Assembly (NCBI RefSeq): GCF_021018805.1
Contig: NC_086248.1
Span: 96,495,239-96,559,238 of the forward strand
Source of the DNA: Prinia subflava
Taxonomy: Eukaryota > Chordata > Aves > Passeriformes > Cisticolidae
Direction: 5' to 3'
Length of the DNA stretch: 64,000 nt
Under the pieces are notes generated by a model. That model made no database searches, was not told where the DNA came from, and saw only the letters and a program-made list of their open reading frames with translations. This document shows, piece by piece, positions 13,717 through 26,662 of this stretch; within the stretch, counting starts at the first letter, position 1, and each line of letters starts with the position of its first letter. Made by a program: the position numbers and the translations under genes.

Positions 13717-16700
13717 CCACATGTAAAGGTGCAAGGCTCAATACAGATTTAATCACAATGTCTGATCCCAGGTTAGTTTGAAAGAAAATGAAACAAATCA
13801 TCTCACCTTTCATAATTCATTAGAAATGTAAGTTAGACACTACAATTGATTCAGAGGAGTACATGACACTTTTTTCATTGCCTCTTCTCTATTTCTCTGC
13901 CAGAAAGCTCTTATATCTCGGCTTCTTACAAGATTGTTAAATTACTAGTCAGAAGAACAAACCTTTGAAAAGATTTAGAGGTTTTACCTTCTGGATTATA
14001 TACCATGGTAATTTAATGCTAACAAGCTGCAGTGCTGACTCAGGCAATTTGATTCATAAGAATTTATGGGCTATTCAGAATATATCCCGAAGCATGATTA
14101 CAATTATCTGACAAATTGTTCTGTGAGGAGTGGGACTGATGCTGCATCCGTGTCCTCTTCCCATCCCAGGCATCCCAGCTCTCTGCTTCCCTCAGCAGCC
14201 CTTGGCTGTGGCTGGGGCAGAGCTGCAAACATCCCAGCTATTGCTTCTGGAGCCAGACAAAACCTGCAGTGTGTTGATTCTACACCTAAAACCAGCGTGC
14301 ACAATAGAAGGAAGGACTGTTTAATAATCCTGGTAGAAAGAGGCTTTCTTTTCCTGGTCCCTTCACAAGTCTGTTTATTCTCACTGCTATCCAAGCAAGG
14401 CAGGATTGCCACAACAGCTTTAGGCACCTGCTGGAAACCGAGATCACAAGTCCTTTGTAATTCATGGGGATTTGCCTTTGTCCCCGCAGTTAGAGGATCA
14501 TTATTGAAATCTTTCAGCACTCTGTTTGTACTTGCACAGGTTATCTGGACTGCACCTCCTATGCTTGATCGTATTCCAGCTTTACAAACAGAAAAGTCCT
14601 TGGGAATATACAATTCTGAGAATATACAATTTACAGTTTCACCTTATCTACTGTGACTACAAGGTAAAAATCGTAAAGAAAAAGACACAACAACAAAAGA
14701 GTACAGTGGGGTGAAATTCTGTTTTCTCACCCTGGAATCACTCCCAGGAGCTGTGCAGCTGAAGTAAGTGGATTTACACTCAAGTAGATTAGAGCAGATT
14801 TAGTTCCTAGACTGTCACCCATATCTGCCTCTTATCTCATCATTGTCATGCTTGCCCTACACTGTTAAAACTATTGAGGAATGATACCTTCATTTAACAC
14901 TGCCCACAGATCTGTAATTCCAACTGTACGAAAATGAGGTTTTGGCTGCCGCTGAATTGGGCTTCTACTTTGGTTCTTGTAAAAGAAAATGCTCACTGCC
15001 CTAACATTTTGCCTAACCTTCTCCCAAAGTGATTCTAACTCATATCAGCACTAATTTCACTTCAGCTCTGATCAGGCAACATCTTGGACGGCTTTGGAAG
15101 AGCAGAAATGCAAAGTGTCTCCTGTTCTTTCTAGTAGCAGAGCAAATGAGCATCCTAGGACTTCTGATCTGAGCCACTTTCTTTTCAGCCTCTGCAATAT
15201 CTTTATCACCTCTGGCTGTTACATTACATATCCATCTGTGATAATCATTCTGGAGTCATTTCAAGCTCTTATTACTCGGTGTTCAGGTGCAGTTGTTGTC
15301 AGTAATTCTAAAATAGAAGAGTTCCTGCACTCTGAGAAGCTAAACTGCTTAATGCCCTGAGACTGAGTCTCCCCTGGCTGAATTCTCTTGGTGTTTAGAC
15401 TGGCTCTGCCAGCTCCCCAAAAGTTTGCTGCCAGCTTTGTTTATCAGAGACTGCAATAATTAATTTCCTGTTACTTTCCTGTGATGATGGATGAACGTTT
15501 TCAAGGATCTGAGGGAAGACTCCAGCTGTGAAAAGCTCAGCCACAGTGGGAATTGCCATTGCAGGCACCAAGGAAGTCTGAGAGTCTGCTGCCTCCTCAG
15601 AGAATCCCCGAGTGAGCATTTCCATGTAAAGTGCTTCACACCATGCTCAATTGCCTAGAATTACAGATTGGAAAGTAAAAGGCTGTGCACTGACACCAGG
15701 AAAATAAAAAGTTTTTATGCACAACAGAAGAAATACTTGACCAGTCTATAGTCTTTGTAGGAAGAATAATCTTCAGTCCCATTCTAACTGCAAAAGGAGG
15801 AAAACTGTTAAAACCAAATCACATTATAGTGTTTATGCTTATGTCTTGCATAAATTTCTTGCTCTCTATAAAGTTTGACTCTGATGAGAAGGAAAGCTGT
15901 GTTAGGAATGATTACGAGCTTATTTTCATAGAAATGATCCCCCAGTTTCTGAAGAAAACAACAGAGAAATATGCTTGAAAGATACCAGCTCTGACATCAC
16001 GTTGCCACACTTGTTTTCTTCTACAAATACCAAAGTCTTGAGATAAATCTGAAAGTTCTTTAGTCTCTTAGACAAAAATGAACATAGTCAGTTATGAAAT
16101 GGTAAGTTTCATGCTAAAATCTCAAAAGCTACAGAAAAAACATCCTTTTGTGGTAATATTTGGGTTTATGTTTTGTTTAGGGAAGAGTCACAGAAGAATC
16201 TGATCTATGACAGCAAAGTGGTTATATCACCCTCTAGAAAGCAGTCAGATATGCATTAATTTTGAGAGAGAAGCCAGCAAGCTGCTGGTTCTCTCTCTTT
16301 ACTCTCTCCCCACTGGCTAAAACACAAAATAGCAAAAAATCACAACCCAAGCCCCTATACTAAACAAAACATGGATGTAGTTCTATGTTGGATTTAAATA
16401 AGCATTTGTTTGAAACCTTGCAAGCCTTTGTATCCAGCAGCACTAAAAAGCCTGAAGCAGAAAACACATTAAAAAGCAATCATAATTCACATGCAGGTAC
16501 AAAAGGATGCTGCTCTCCCTGTGCAGTTCACCAAGCCTTATTCAAATAACCACTAGAAACACTGCCCCATATCTCTACTGCTAATCACAGAACAAAGAGT
16601 AAAAAGGTCACTTCATACCCATCTCAGCTTCATATACAATCTCATCTAGTTGGGCTTGAGGGGAATAAGGTGTTTTCTAGGCATCTTGGACAGGATATCC

Positions 16701-19700
16701 AAATTTTAAATCCAAAGAGGGTCATTAGGCATTATGAGAAATTTTAACATTTTCCCTCTTCATCTTTAATATTTTGCTTGCAAATAGTGAAGTTCTCATA
16801 CTCCTTAGTGCTAAGATTTTGGTCTTCTAGATAATGCCCTGCAGATTTGCTGGACAGAGAGATAAGTGAAACAAGCAGTTTCTTGTGGGGTGTATCACTG
16901 CTTCTACTGCTGTGAGGATACTCTCTGTGAACATAAATGGTTTTCTGTGTTGTAGGAATTTGAATATCTCAGTTCTCAGACCATTTATTGACTTTCAAAA
17001 TCTGTATGGCTGAATTCTATGGCACAAAACAAATCTTTTATATTTAAATAGAGCAAACAGGAAATGCCACAGTGGTATGATGAAATGAATTTCTTTTTAT
17101 AACAGGTTGTTTGCTGTAACCATTGGAACAGAGAGATAACTGGGTGAGCTTGCAGGTTATTAATTCCTTTTCATTGTAGAAAAACCTAGTGACAATGTAT
17201 TTTTCTTTGCCTTTCCAAAATGAGCTTGCGTTTTCTTTAGTTGAATCCCTTAACATCAGGGGAACTGTTCAGCTGAACTGGTCATGCTGAGTCACAACAA
17301 TTCAGGAGTTGAGCAGACAGAAACCTAATTATCCCCCAACCTTCACCACAGATCAAGTCTCTCTGGGCAAAGGTTGGTGAGTATGACTAAATGACAGTGG
17401 AAATCTCATCCATTCAGCTTCTTCAGGCTAGTTATTGCACTGGGGATCAAGTAACAGTCCCAAACTCCAGTTTTCACACTGCCTCCTGCAATTTCAAAGT
17501 AGCTAGATGAATCTGCATCCTTTGTAGATGGCACTGTGCAGATTATGTCTGCTTTATCCAGACAAGCTGCAGCCCAGAGGAATCACATATTTAATGCTAT
17601 CAGTGTCGTGGGCTGCCTCCTCAGGGGAGGTGCAGCTAACAGGCAAGGCAGGGTGCACCGGTGGAGCAGCTCCCTGCAAACCCAGCACCCCAAAGTGCTC
17701 CTGCCTCCTTGGCTGTTCAGCAGGGGGGATCAGCCCCCTTGCAGGAATCCTCTCCTCTCCTTTCCATGCTGATCACAGACCTGTGTGAAACCCAGCACTG
17801 GCAGTAACACTGACACACTCTCCATGCTCTCCTGTGGTCTCGACACTTCTACAGGCAAAACCCTGACAGAAAGGATCACTGACCTCGAGAAACTTCAGAC
17901 CCCGTGGCTGATGGATCCAGAAGACACAGAGTAAGAGGCATATTTGAATAGAGTGAGGGAACAGAATGAAGCAAAGCATGTCCTGAACATACTCAATCCA
18001 CTGAAATGGATTAACTCCTCATGGATGTCCTGGGACAAGTAAAGCTAGAGGATGAGTTTGGATCCTGATAAATCTACATTGGGGGACCATCCAGTCATCT
18101 TGTCATGGTCTGCTGAAGGTCTGAGGAGGTGTTTAAATCCTCAAGAGAAAAGCAGATAAACAACATTTCCAATCTGAATTAGATTGCTGAAACCTTATTA
18201 GAAAAATGTCTCACCTCAAAAAAAAAAGTTCTTCATCATTTCAGCGGTTTCCTAGGATATCTATGATGTCATGCACAGCACATGGACCACTATGTCTCCC
18301 TCCTAAAGGTCCCTGACCGTTAATTAAAGCTTCACTGTAGATCCATCTTTCGAGGGATGTCTTCTCAGCTTGCCATCTGGAAGGTTAATGACGCTCAGAG
18401 TCGCAGGCCGTGCTTGGATCCAAAGATGGATTTCATACACCACTGATTGCAGCAGATGTTCAGAACTGCATTTTGGGTGCTTTGCATAGGAAGGGCCCTT
18501 CTGAAAGTCTGGGTTCAGTGTCAAGGCTTTCACAGGGCTCCATTCCAGTGCTGGAGATGCCAATGTTGACTGCTCGAGTGCTGGGCATGTAAATAATCAG
18601 AAAGGGCCATGTGAAAAGATAAGAGATCCTCTGTGGCCATCTGGGTGGGGAGAACAGCTGAGTGACCACCTGGGACTGCTTTGACAAGCAAACAGCTTCA
18701 GCCAGTTTTGGTGCCACCTTCCCTTACACGACATTGAGCCTCAGGGCTGGAATTCAGGGACAAGTAATAACACAGACAGGTTGTATCTTCTCTTTTAGCA
18801 CCAGAGAGAGAAAGATTAGCAAAAGCTTCCTAAATAGTGGACTTTCACAGCTTCTCTGTGACTCTTTTGAGTGTTTTGGGGGAATTTCTGGTGGTAGACT
18901 CACAGCTACAGCACTTGAAATACAAACCCCTTGGATGGCACTCCCATGTTTAACCCAAACTCTTTCAGTGGTCTCAGCTCTCTCTTTTCTAAATCCCACT
19001 TCATTCTATCTTTCAGTATTAAATAACTGATGTTTCGTGCCTGGCATTTTTAAAGGTCTCCAAAGCAACAAATCCTGAACTTTAATACTGGTGTATGGCT
19101 TTGTCTTCCTCTTACAACCTCGACTAATTTACCCATTCTTTGCATCCATGCCCTTGTCTAAGAGGTGCAGGGGAGCACAGCAATTTGTAACCCAGGAATG
19201 CAGTTCATGCCTGGAAAATGGTGTTGCACACCCCACCCCCTAACCCACGAAGGGCTGCAGTCTTTTACCACACACAGATCACCAGCCACAGAAGGGCAAA
19301 GGTGTCGGATCAAGCCGAGCTGTCCCCTGTGCACGGAGCCTTGTTTCCTGGTAACATGTTACAACCCATATAATAGAAAAACAGCATCCAGAGCTGTAGG
19401 CAGCGTTCCCCAGAGAGGAAAAATTTGCAGCTAGAGAAAAGGCTGCTATTTGGTACATTATTCTGGCACTGCTTAGCATTGAGTTCTATTTTTGCTTGGG
19501 AAGACAGCTCGTGATGAGGAATGTCTCACCTTATCAGCGATGGACAGCAGCTGCTGCACAGGGATGAGAGGTCTTTAGGTGATCAGCTGCACTGGGAATA
19601 ATTTGAAGAGATGAGAGTTAATTAGTCCAGGATAAACTAAGAAGGGATCTGATTAGCCAGAGTACTAAAAGCCAATTACTTCCAGAACACAGCTAAATGG

Positions 19701-19840
19701 CTTTACAAAGCTAAAAAAAGACAGCATCTGATAGCTTTTCCAACACATGAGCTCTGATCACTAAAAAAACGACCTCTCCTTGCCCTCCTCCAGAAAATTC
19801 AGTTCTGCATGAGGGGCAGGCTTGGGAGACAGTTTGTTGC

Positions 19841-19872
<32 letters not shown>

Positions 19873-19883
19873 TGTGTGTGTGT
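19841..19883. repeat. Compound (T)n-(TG)n microsatellite
   Basis: A 19-base T tract is followed by about 12 TG units. This is a typical length-polymorphic locus. No retroposon body is seen on either side. Confidence 0.9.
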
Positions 19884-20764
19884 AACTTCTACAAGGGTTT
19901 GTAAGATACCCAGCCACTCATGAGCAGGTTTTAATGTGCAGGAAAACTCATCACCACACAGCACGATTTTTTTTTTTGGAGAGCCACTGTTAAGAGCAAA
20001 CTGATGCCTCTTGCTGAGTCAAGTTGTCCCTTCTTTAAGTGGAGTTGGCACTCGAGCAACTCAGCCAGCCTGGCCACTGCATCAGGTCAGCCTCCTAACA
20101 GCTGGTCCCCTCTTCTGTGGCAAGGAGAAAATGTCCTGTATGTAATTAATGACCTGATTATTTTCCTCCCATGGGTTGTGCATTAAAATATCTACTAACT
20201 CTGTTTGTGGCTGAAACATGAAGAAGTGTATTTCTGGATATTCAAACATGTTCAGGGTCTTGTATAATGTATACAAAAACAAAAGGATGCTGAAGATGGG
20301 CAAAGCTGGAAATGTGAGCAAGAACTGGACCATCTGTGGGCTGGTGTGGGGCTGCCTTTGTGGCTGCTAACACTTAATTCCAGCTGGACTGTCAGATCCT
20401 TGCTTGTAAGCATACTGTCACTGTAAATTGACAGGAATCCCCGGGATCCCAGCTCTGGAATGGATTCCCTTATAGAGCGCTAATTGTCCACAACAGGGCA
20501 GATATGGCAGGAGAGGATGTTTGACTAATTGCATGTAAGATTGCATCCAAGCCAAAAAGCAGCCACAGAAGAGGCAGAGTGGAGGTTCAGATAGGGAAAA
20601 ATGAGATCACATGAATGCATGAACTCAGCCACTTAGGTTCTGCTTAAATTCTCCCTGTAAATACCCAGCAGAATTTGCAGAGCCGTGAGCCGGTGCTCTG
20701 CACGAATGTGAATTGCATCCCTCACATTTATAAACTCTGCCTTGGATAATTCATGAGAATAGCC

Positions 20765-21190
20765 ACACGGGGTCACACCAAAGGTTCATTTAGCTCAGCA
20801 TCCTGTCTCTGAGGCTGAACAGTGAAAGGTGTGTAGGAAAAAAGCATAAGAAATGGGATAAGCATAGCATGCTTCTTCTCCTGGTGTGCTCTCTATCTGC
20901 TGACAGTCACTGGTTCAGTCTTTTGGAGGCTGTTCCTGCTTCCCAGAGCTTAATGGCCCATGAGAGACCTTTCTTACTGATTCTGTCTAATTACTTCTGC
21001 CCATTTTTGCTTCTATACAAAACATCTTGTGGCAAGGAGGTGTACAGTTTAATTATATGTTGTGTGCAGATGTTCTTCGTTTCATTTACTGTGATTCATA
21101 ATTTCATGTGTTTCTTACTAATTCCTGAGTTATAATAAAGAGTGAACAATCTTTTCTCACTCATTTTTGCCATTTGCTCTTCTTCCCATA
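20765..21190 (+). mobile_element. Ancient CR1-like LINE, degraded 3' portion
   Basis: The block begins GGGTCACACCAAAGG, then TAGCTCAGCATCCTGTCTCTGA. It continues with motifs such as AACATCTTGTGGCAAGGAGG, TATATGTTGTGTGCAGATG and TTATAATAAAGAGTGAACAA. The order and spacing match, from memory, a CR1-family 3' region that is abundant in turtles and crocodilians and survives as diverged relics in birds. Many substitutions and small gaps show great age. An 88-codon open frame inside it is incidental. Confidence 0.65.
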
Positions 21191-24100
21191 GATTGCTTTG
21201 TATTATTTGGAGAAAATTAAACCTTCAAGTGTCTCATTTCAGATATTAACCTGATAAGAGATCACACCTATTTGTTAACTTCCAGCAATGAATAGTGGAC
21301 CTGTTCTGAATTTCAGGTGCTAGAAATGGTCTGTCTTTAATGTTCAGGCTTTGAACACAAATTACAGCATGAACCTGCCTCCAGCATTATTATCTACTGG
21401 ACTACTGGGATTTAAAATCTCTTTGTATCTTGTGTGGTTACTATGGCCATTCTCAAAGTCTGTACTTTGTATCAGACCCGTAAGTACAAGGCAGCTTAAA
21501 AGGTGCAGCACTTCAGTAAAAATCTCTCCACGTTCAGACACAGAGGTTTCAGTAGGCCCCCAAATGGGAAGACCAAAAGGAGCCCAGAAACCTTGGATCT
21601 AAAAGAAAACCAATCCCGTTTCTCTCTTCCCCTCATCTCCACAGGTGGTGTTGTGCAAAATACTCCTATGAAGGTCTCTCTCTGCAACTGTTCCACCCAT
21701 CATTGGCTTCTGCATCTCATTCAAAGTCTCACAGATATCCTGCCTCACTTTATGCAGTGTACCTGTCTCCTAATACTGTACCAGATGCCTCTTCCTGATT
21801 GCTTGCCATGGGCAACAGTCATTTTCCCTTTCTCAAGGGAAAGCCACATTCATACATCAATTCTCCATCTTCATGCTAGAGTCTCTCTCCCTCACTTCTT
21901 GTTTTCAAAGCCCCTCATATAAAATGCACAAGGGGTGAGAAATGACAGAAAATCAGAGCATCAGCATTTTGTATTCCTCTGGCTCTGGCTTGAGTGGCTG
22001 CACAAAAACACAAGCCTGGAGTTTTGAGGTCCCCAGCTCTCATCACCCTTGTGTCTCTGCTTCTGTTAAAGACTTCTTTCCCTTCTGGCCTGTCTGAATT
22101 GGAGTCACAAAGGCAAGAAAAAGTGATATTCACTGTGCTCCTCTTCTCATTGCCAGTGTCTGGGAATATTAACAAGTCAGTGCACCCCGACAATGGTTCA
22201 TTTCAAGTGTGGAGCATTACAATTCTCATCGAGGGCAAAGAACCTAGTGCAGTTCACAAGAGCTCAGGTGCTTTAAGCTCCTTTCTAAAATTACATTTCT
22301 GCAGACAGCAGACCATTTAGTTGAGTCACTCTGTGCAAACTGAATGAAATCTTCCAGTTGCAGTTCCCTGTGATCAATAGCAGGTGCATCATTTGAGGGG
22401 AATGTTTTAAACCATCCCGTGTGGAAGTTTAGCTCTGCAGCCTTGGCAGTGGCCAGGCTCCGCCACACAGCAAAGGGCCAGGACAGCCCCTTTCTCCTCC
22501 TCCTCCTGCTGCTGATCCTTCCCACTGCAAAAGAGGGGAGAGCAAGAGCCCGTCAGTGGAGACAAGGGAGGGGTGCTCCCAGCCTGAGAGCTGGCACATG
22601 ACCAGGACAGCCTGGTGCAGCCCTTGGCTGCCCTCCTCCAAGCTGTGTGTCCCCACAGAACAGTGTCCAGCAGATGCCCTCGTTCTTCCAGATGTCCTCC
22701 ATCTGTCCACCCAAGACAACACTCAGGGGACAAGTGAACGCAGCTCCTCCCAGCTTCAGCTGGGGAGCAGGGACCCATCTGCCCAGTTCTGGGGACAGAG
22801 CTGAAGTAGGCAGCACCTGGAGTGCTCAACACTCTTGAAGGGACCTAAGGATTTCCCTCTCTCCTGCTGCAGCTTGATGGGCACTGACTTCCTCCGGGCA
22901 AAGGGTAGCAGCACCATCCTCAGTTCTGCAGATGTGTGGGTTCAGGAGAAAAGAGCCACCCTGACTTTTTTTCCAGGGTTCAAATGGTGAGCAGCAAGAC
23001 TCCCACCATTTTCAGACAGGACAGTTCAGAGCCCTTTGCTTGGAATCATCCTCCAGAAACCAGGCTGTGCTCACAGAGGAGCCCCACAGCAGAAAGGGTC
23101 TCTGGGGAGCTGCCACCCAGCCCCAGCAGCCTGAGCATGGCAGAGCTGGGACCCCCTGCCCTCTGGGTTCTCTGACCCACAACAAAAACCTCTCCTCCCA
23201 GCACCACCACCAAGGCCGTCCTGGTGTTCCTGATGGTTTTCCAACACTCTGTGTTCCCTGAGGAGCACGGCTGGACCATCTCTCCCTCCTTCCTAGCTCA
23301 CCCCCCCGGCCAGACATCACCTCTGCACAGCCAGAGGCAGCTGAAAGGCATCCTTGCTGCTGCCATCATCCCCCTCTTCGTCCTGCCCCACTGCCTTTTT
23401 TCCACCACTCAGCACCCACAGTTCTTGGGGCAGAGCTCAGACCAGAGGGACACAGCAGGGTAGCAGCTCATCTCTTTCTCAAGAGATGTTATGGATGGCA
23501 GGCACGCAAGGAAAGAACCGGGACACAGCTGAGGGGAAGGATCACCTCCCTCCACCTGTTGGTCTTCACCTCCCCTTGCTTTGAGCTTCACTGCTGGTCC
23601 TGATCTCTGATAAACTTGGTGCCACTTTGGGCCACCAGGCTTCGGGCCCAGCCACAGCCAGTTTTCAAACCACCTCCCACCCTGCTCAGCCTGTGCACAC
23701 TTCAGCTTCTCCATGAGGCTCTTCTGGCAGACAGTCCTCCTGGACAATGGCCACTGTACTCCCCTCATGTCCCAGCCCAGTCATTTCACCACAGAAGATT
23801 GTCAGATGTGGCAAGCAGGGTCTCCTCTGCTGTGTTCATGCTGGCTCCTAGTTCCAATCACTTCCATTTCCTTCACGTCTCCAGGAAGTGATGTGGTATT
23901 CCCAGCATCTCCATGAACATAGGATCTCCTTTTCTTACCAAATTCAATAGTAAGTTCAGGGTACCTGGAGATCTGGGCCTTAATTTTTTGTGGTTTTGCT
24001 TTGTTGTTTGTTTTTGGTTTTTTTTTCCAAGCCTCTCCAAGAATGTGACAGTGAACACTACAGCAAACATTTAGCAAGATGTGTGGGCTCTGTCCTCATT

Positions 24101-26470
24101 AGTCTAAACATGAGGGGTGAAGCAGCAGATGCATGCAGAGCAGGCATTGCTGAACGACGTGAAGTTAATTGGAGCTTGCAAGAGGGGAGCCTTTGACTGG
24201 CAGACAGCCCTGGTGAACCAGCAAGTGAGAGCCCTCAGCCACATTGCATTGCCTATTGCCCCAGGGTCCTTCACTGGAATATGATTTTAAAACACCCCAA
24301 AAAGCCAAGGGCAAGTGGAACAGAAATTTGAGATCGACTTGTTGTCAAAGCTGTTTTGATAACTGAATTCACCTTGTATTTGAGAGCTTATTTCCTTGAG
24401 CCATGTTCACAGCACCTGCTATGAAATTGTTCTTCCAGGGCATTTTTTCCTTGCAGGCTTGCTGTACTATCACCCACATTTTACAGAAAGGCAACAGAGA
24501 TACAGGGGGAGACTTGCTCAAGGTCAGAATGGGCTGATGTGATAGAAATGGAAAATGCACAGAAACAATGTGGAAAAGATGGGTCTGATCTATACAAGAG
24601 GAACTCAAGTGACAGTGATTTATACACATATTTATACCAAGCCTGAAATGAAAACATAGTGTCAAGACATTTACATTATCACTTCTTTTTATTCTTAATA
24701 AAGGCAATGATTTGGCTTGGAAAATAGAATTAGTCTGACCTTAAACATAGACTTGATATTTTCCTTAGGGATTTTTAACTTCTGATTATTATTCCTTAGA
24801 CTTTCTCATCTCATCTTTCCCCTTCTCAAATTCACTGTTGTTTGTTTATGACATTACCCACGTCTGAGCTGCCAGGATTGCTCCTGTGAGCAATCCTCCC
24901 AAAGCATTTTCCACCAAGGCTTAGGAGCAGGCCTCTTCCTTAGTCTAGCCACAAAAGCCTCCTGCTATTGCAAGAAGATCCAAATACAGTCACTATTTTC
25001 AGGGAAGTTCGTGAACTAAGGCATCACATGCAGCGTTTTGTAGAAAACCATTAAAGCAGAGCTGCCTGTTGCTGAGCTTGGGGGCAGGTTGAAGCCAGTC
25101 GACCTACAAGACACAGGTGACACAGCACGGCTCCCTCCAGCTGAACAGGACTTCCCCTGGAGCACCTGGGGCCAGCCAGCACCACTGCAGTGTCTCATGA
25201 AGAAAACCCATTTTGCTGAAAAGAAGCAGAGACACAGGCATCAACTGTGATGTGCTCGGAGTCCCCCTGAGAGGCACCATACCATGCCACCAGCCACAGT
25301 CCAGAGCAGCAGTGATGCACATCTTGCCCTCAGACTCTTCATAAGATCACAGGGATTTGAATAGAGAGTCCAGATTCAGGCTGCAAGGATAAAATTCTCT
25401 CTGCTTCCTTGGGTATATCTCTGTCAGCCACAAATGATATGACAAGAATCCTATACTGGAAAAAAAGAGAAAAGCACATGAAAATTATGTGTCCCAGGGA
25501 GGAGAATAATGCGAAGGACCCTCCATGATGCTGCAGACAAGGCCACTGTGCCTGTGTGGAGCAGATGAGTAAAAACATACATTTTAGATTAGTCCCCTGG
25601 CAGATGTATGGCTCTTGCTCAGTCTTACTGCACAGGACATAAAGCATCTGCCTGCACCCTGTGGTTCCTCAGCACACTCTGAAGAGGAGCCACTTGTCAA
25701 GTGGTCCCTAACATACGTCAGCAGCTAGAGAGGAGTCAGAGCCAGGGGTCATGACATCTCCCTCTTTCAGTTCCATCTCTGATGCAGAAAGACAGCAGGA
25801 TTGTGAGTAGGAACACAAGCTAGTACAGCTCCCAGCATCATCTTGGTTCCCAGTTTGGACTGCCCAGGAGTCCCATGAACACAAAAATCAATATGGTACA
25901 AGTGTGGAGAGTTCATTGATCTGCATAATTCTGGCTTTGGTTATACTGCTGTCATGGGCAGAATGGGAGCTTCAGCTGAAGTTTATTAGAGAAGCCCTTC
26001 TGTTGAGTCATGAGGGACAGAAAGAACCATTCTGCTTTCTAAACTCCTTCCTAGAGAGGAGTCCAGGTGCTGCTGGATCCAATTTTAGCCCCAGATTTGT
26101 CAGTGATTTAAGGCTAAAGGATTAGAAAGTTGTAATTGAACCTTTACACAACTTCGTCCCACAAGGCAAAGGATGGCAAACCAAATACATCTATATAAAA
26201 ATAAATAATTATAATGACTAGACTAAAAGATCTTAATCAAAATTATTTACTACACAGTAGGGAAGCCATAACTATTAGTATTGTACAATATTTTGAAGCA
26301 ATATTGAAGCAATTATATTGTAGCAAGCAAAACCAATTATTAAGTAGAGATTGATGTTACTCACCCGTGCCAACAACTGCAGGCAAATCTCTCTCAGCCT
26401 CAAGGAGTAACCTTGAGGGGTGTCCCCACTCCAGGGAGGAATCTCCAAACACACTCCAAGGAGTATGTTA
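21191..26470. other. Intergenic DNA including a GC-rich block
   Basis: No gene is recognised. Positions 22.43-23.77 kb are distinctly GC-richer than the surroundings, with several mid-length ORFs overlapping in most frames on both strands (up to about 140 codons). None has a recognisable domain. The block contains a short CTC/CTG triplet run near 22497-22514. The rest is AT-rich and featureless apart from the MIR-like relic listed separately. Confidence 0.6.
24466..24540 (+). mobile_element. MIR-like SINE relic
   Basis: The run CCCACATTTTACAGAAAGG, a purine-rich spacer, then GACTTGCTCAAGGTCA reproduces the order and spacing of the conserved central region of MIR-family tRNA-derived SINEs, an ancient amniote family. 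Only about 75 bases are recognisable, so the call rests on that core alone. Confidence 0.5.
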
Positions 26471-26662
26471 GAAGGTGTGAGCCCTGGCACAGGATGCCCA
26501 GAGAAGCTGTGGATGCCCCATCCCTGGAAGTGCTCAAGGCCAGGCTGGACGGGGCTCTGAGCAGCCTGGCCTAGTGGAAGGTGTCCCTGCCCATGGCAGG
26601 AGGGTTGGAACTGGATGATCTTTAAGGTCCCTTCCAACCCAAACCATTCTGTGATTCTGTGA
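26471..26662 (+). mobile_element. CR1 LINE, 3'-terminal fragment
   Basis: This is a 5'-truncated chicken-repeat-1 (CR1) LINE, the dominant retrotransposon of birds. It is recognised by GGATGCCCAGAGAAGCTGTGG, by CTGGAAGTGCTCAAGGCCAGG, by TGGATGATCTTTAAGGTCCC and by the diagnostic 3' terminus ATTCTGTGATTCTGTGA in place of a poly-A tail. It covers only about 190 bases, reads close to the avian consensus as I know it, and encodes no protein. Confidence 0.9.

Larger units (their letters stand above)
1691..20764. other. Intergenic DNA, no gene recognised
   Basis: This is the first part of the SUSD4-CAPN8 intergenic region. The open frames are short, lack family resemblance and occur in all frames, as expected by chance. 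Short simple repeats are listed separately. A weak CR1-3'-end-like motif (ATGATTCTGTGACTCTG at about 11160-11176) is too short to call. A slightly GC-rich patch at 11.1-11.5 kb has nothing recognisable in it. I see no tRNA-, miRNA- or CRISPR-like structure. Confidence 0.7.

Noticed and set aside
14066..14656. A 196-codon plus-strand ORF with a 169-codon ORF opposite it
   Set aside because: No recognisable domain, no splice or promoter context, and both strands open, which suggests composition instead of coding.
20869..21135. An 88-codon hydrophobic ORF that might look like a small membrane protein
   Set aside because: It falls entirely within the ancient CR1-like relic.
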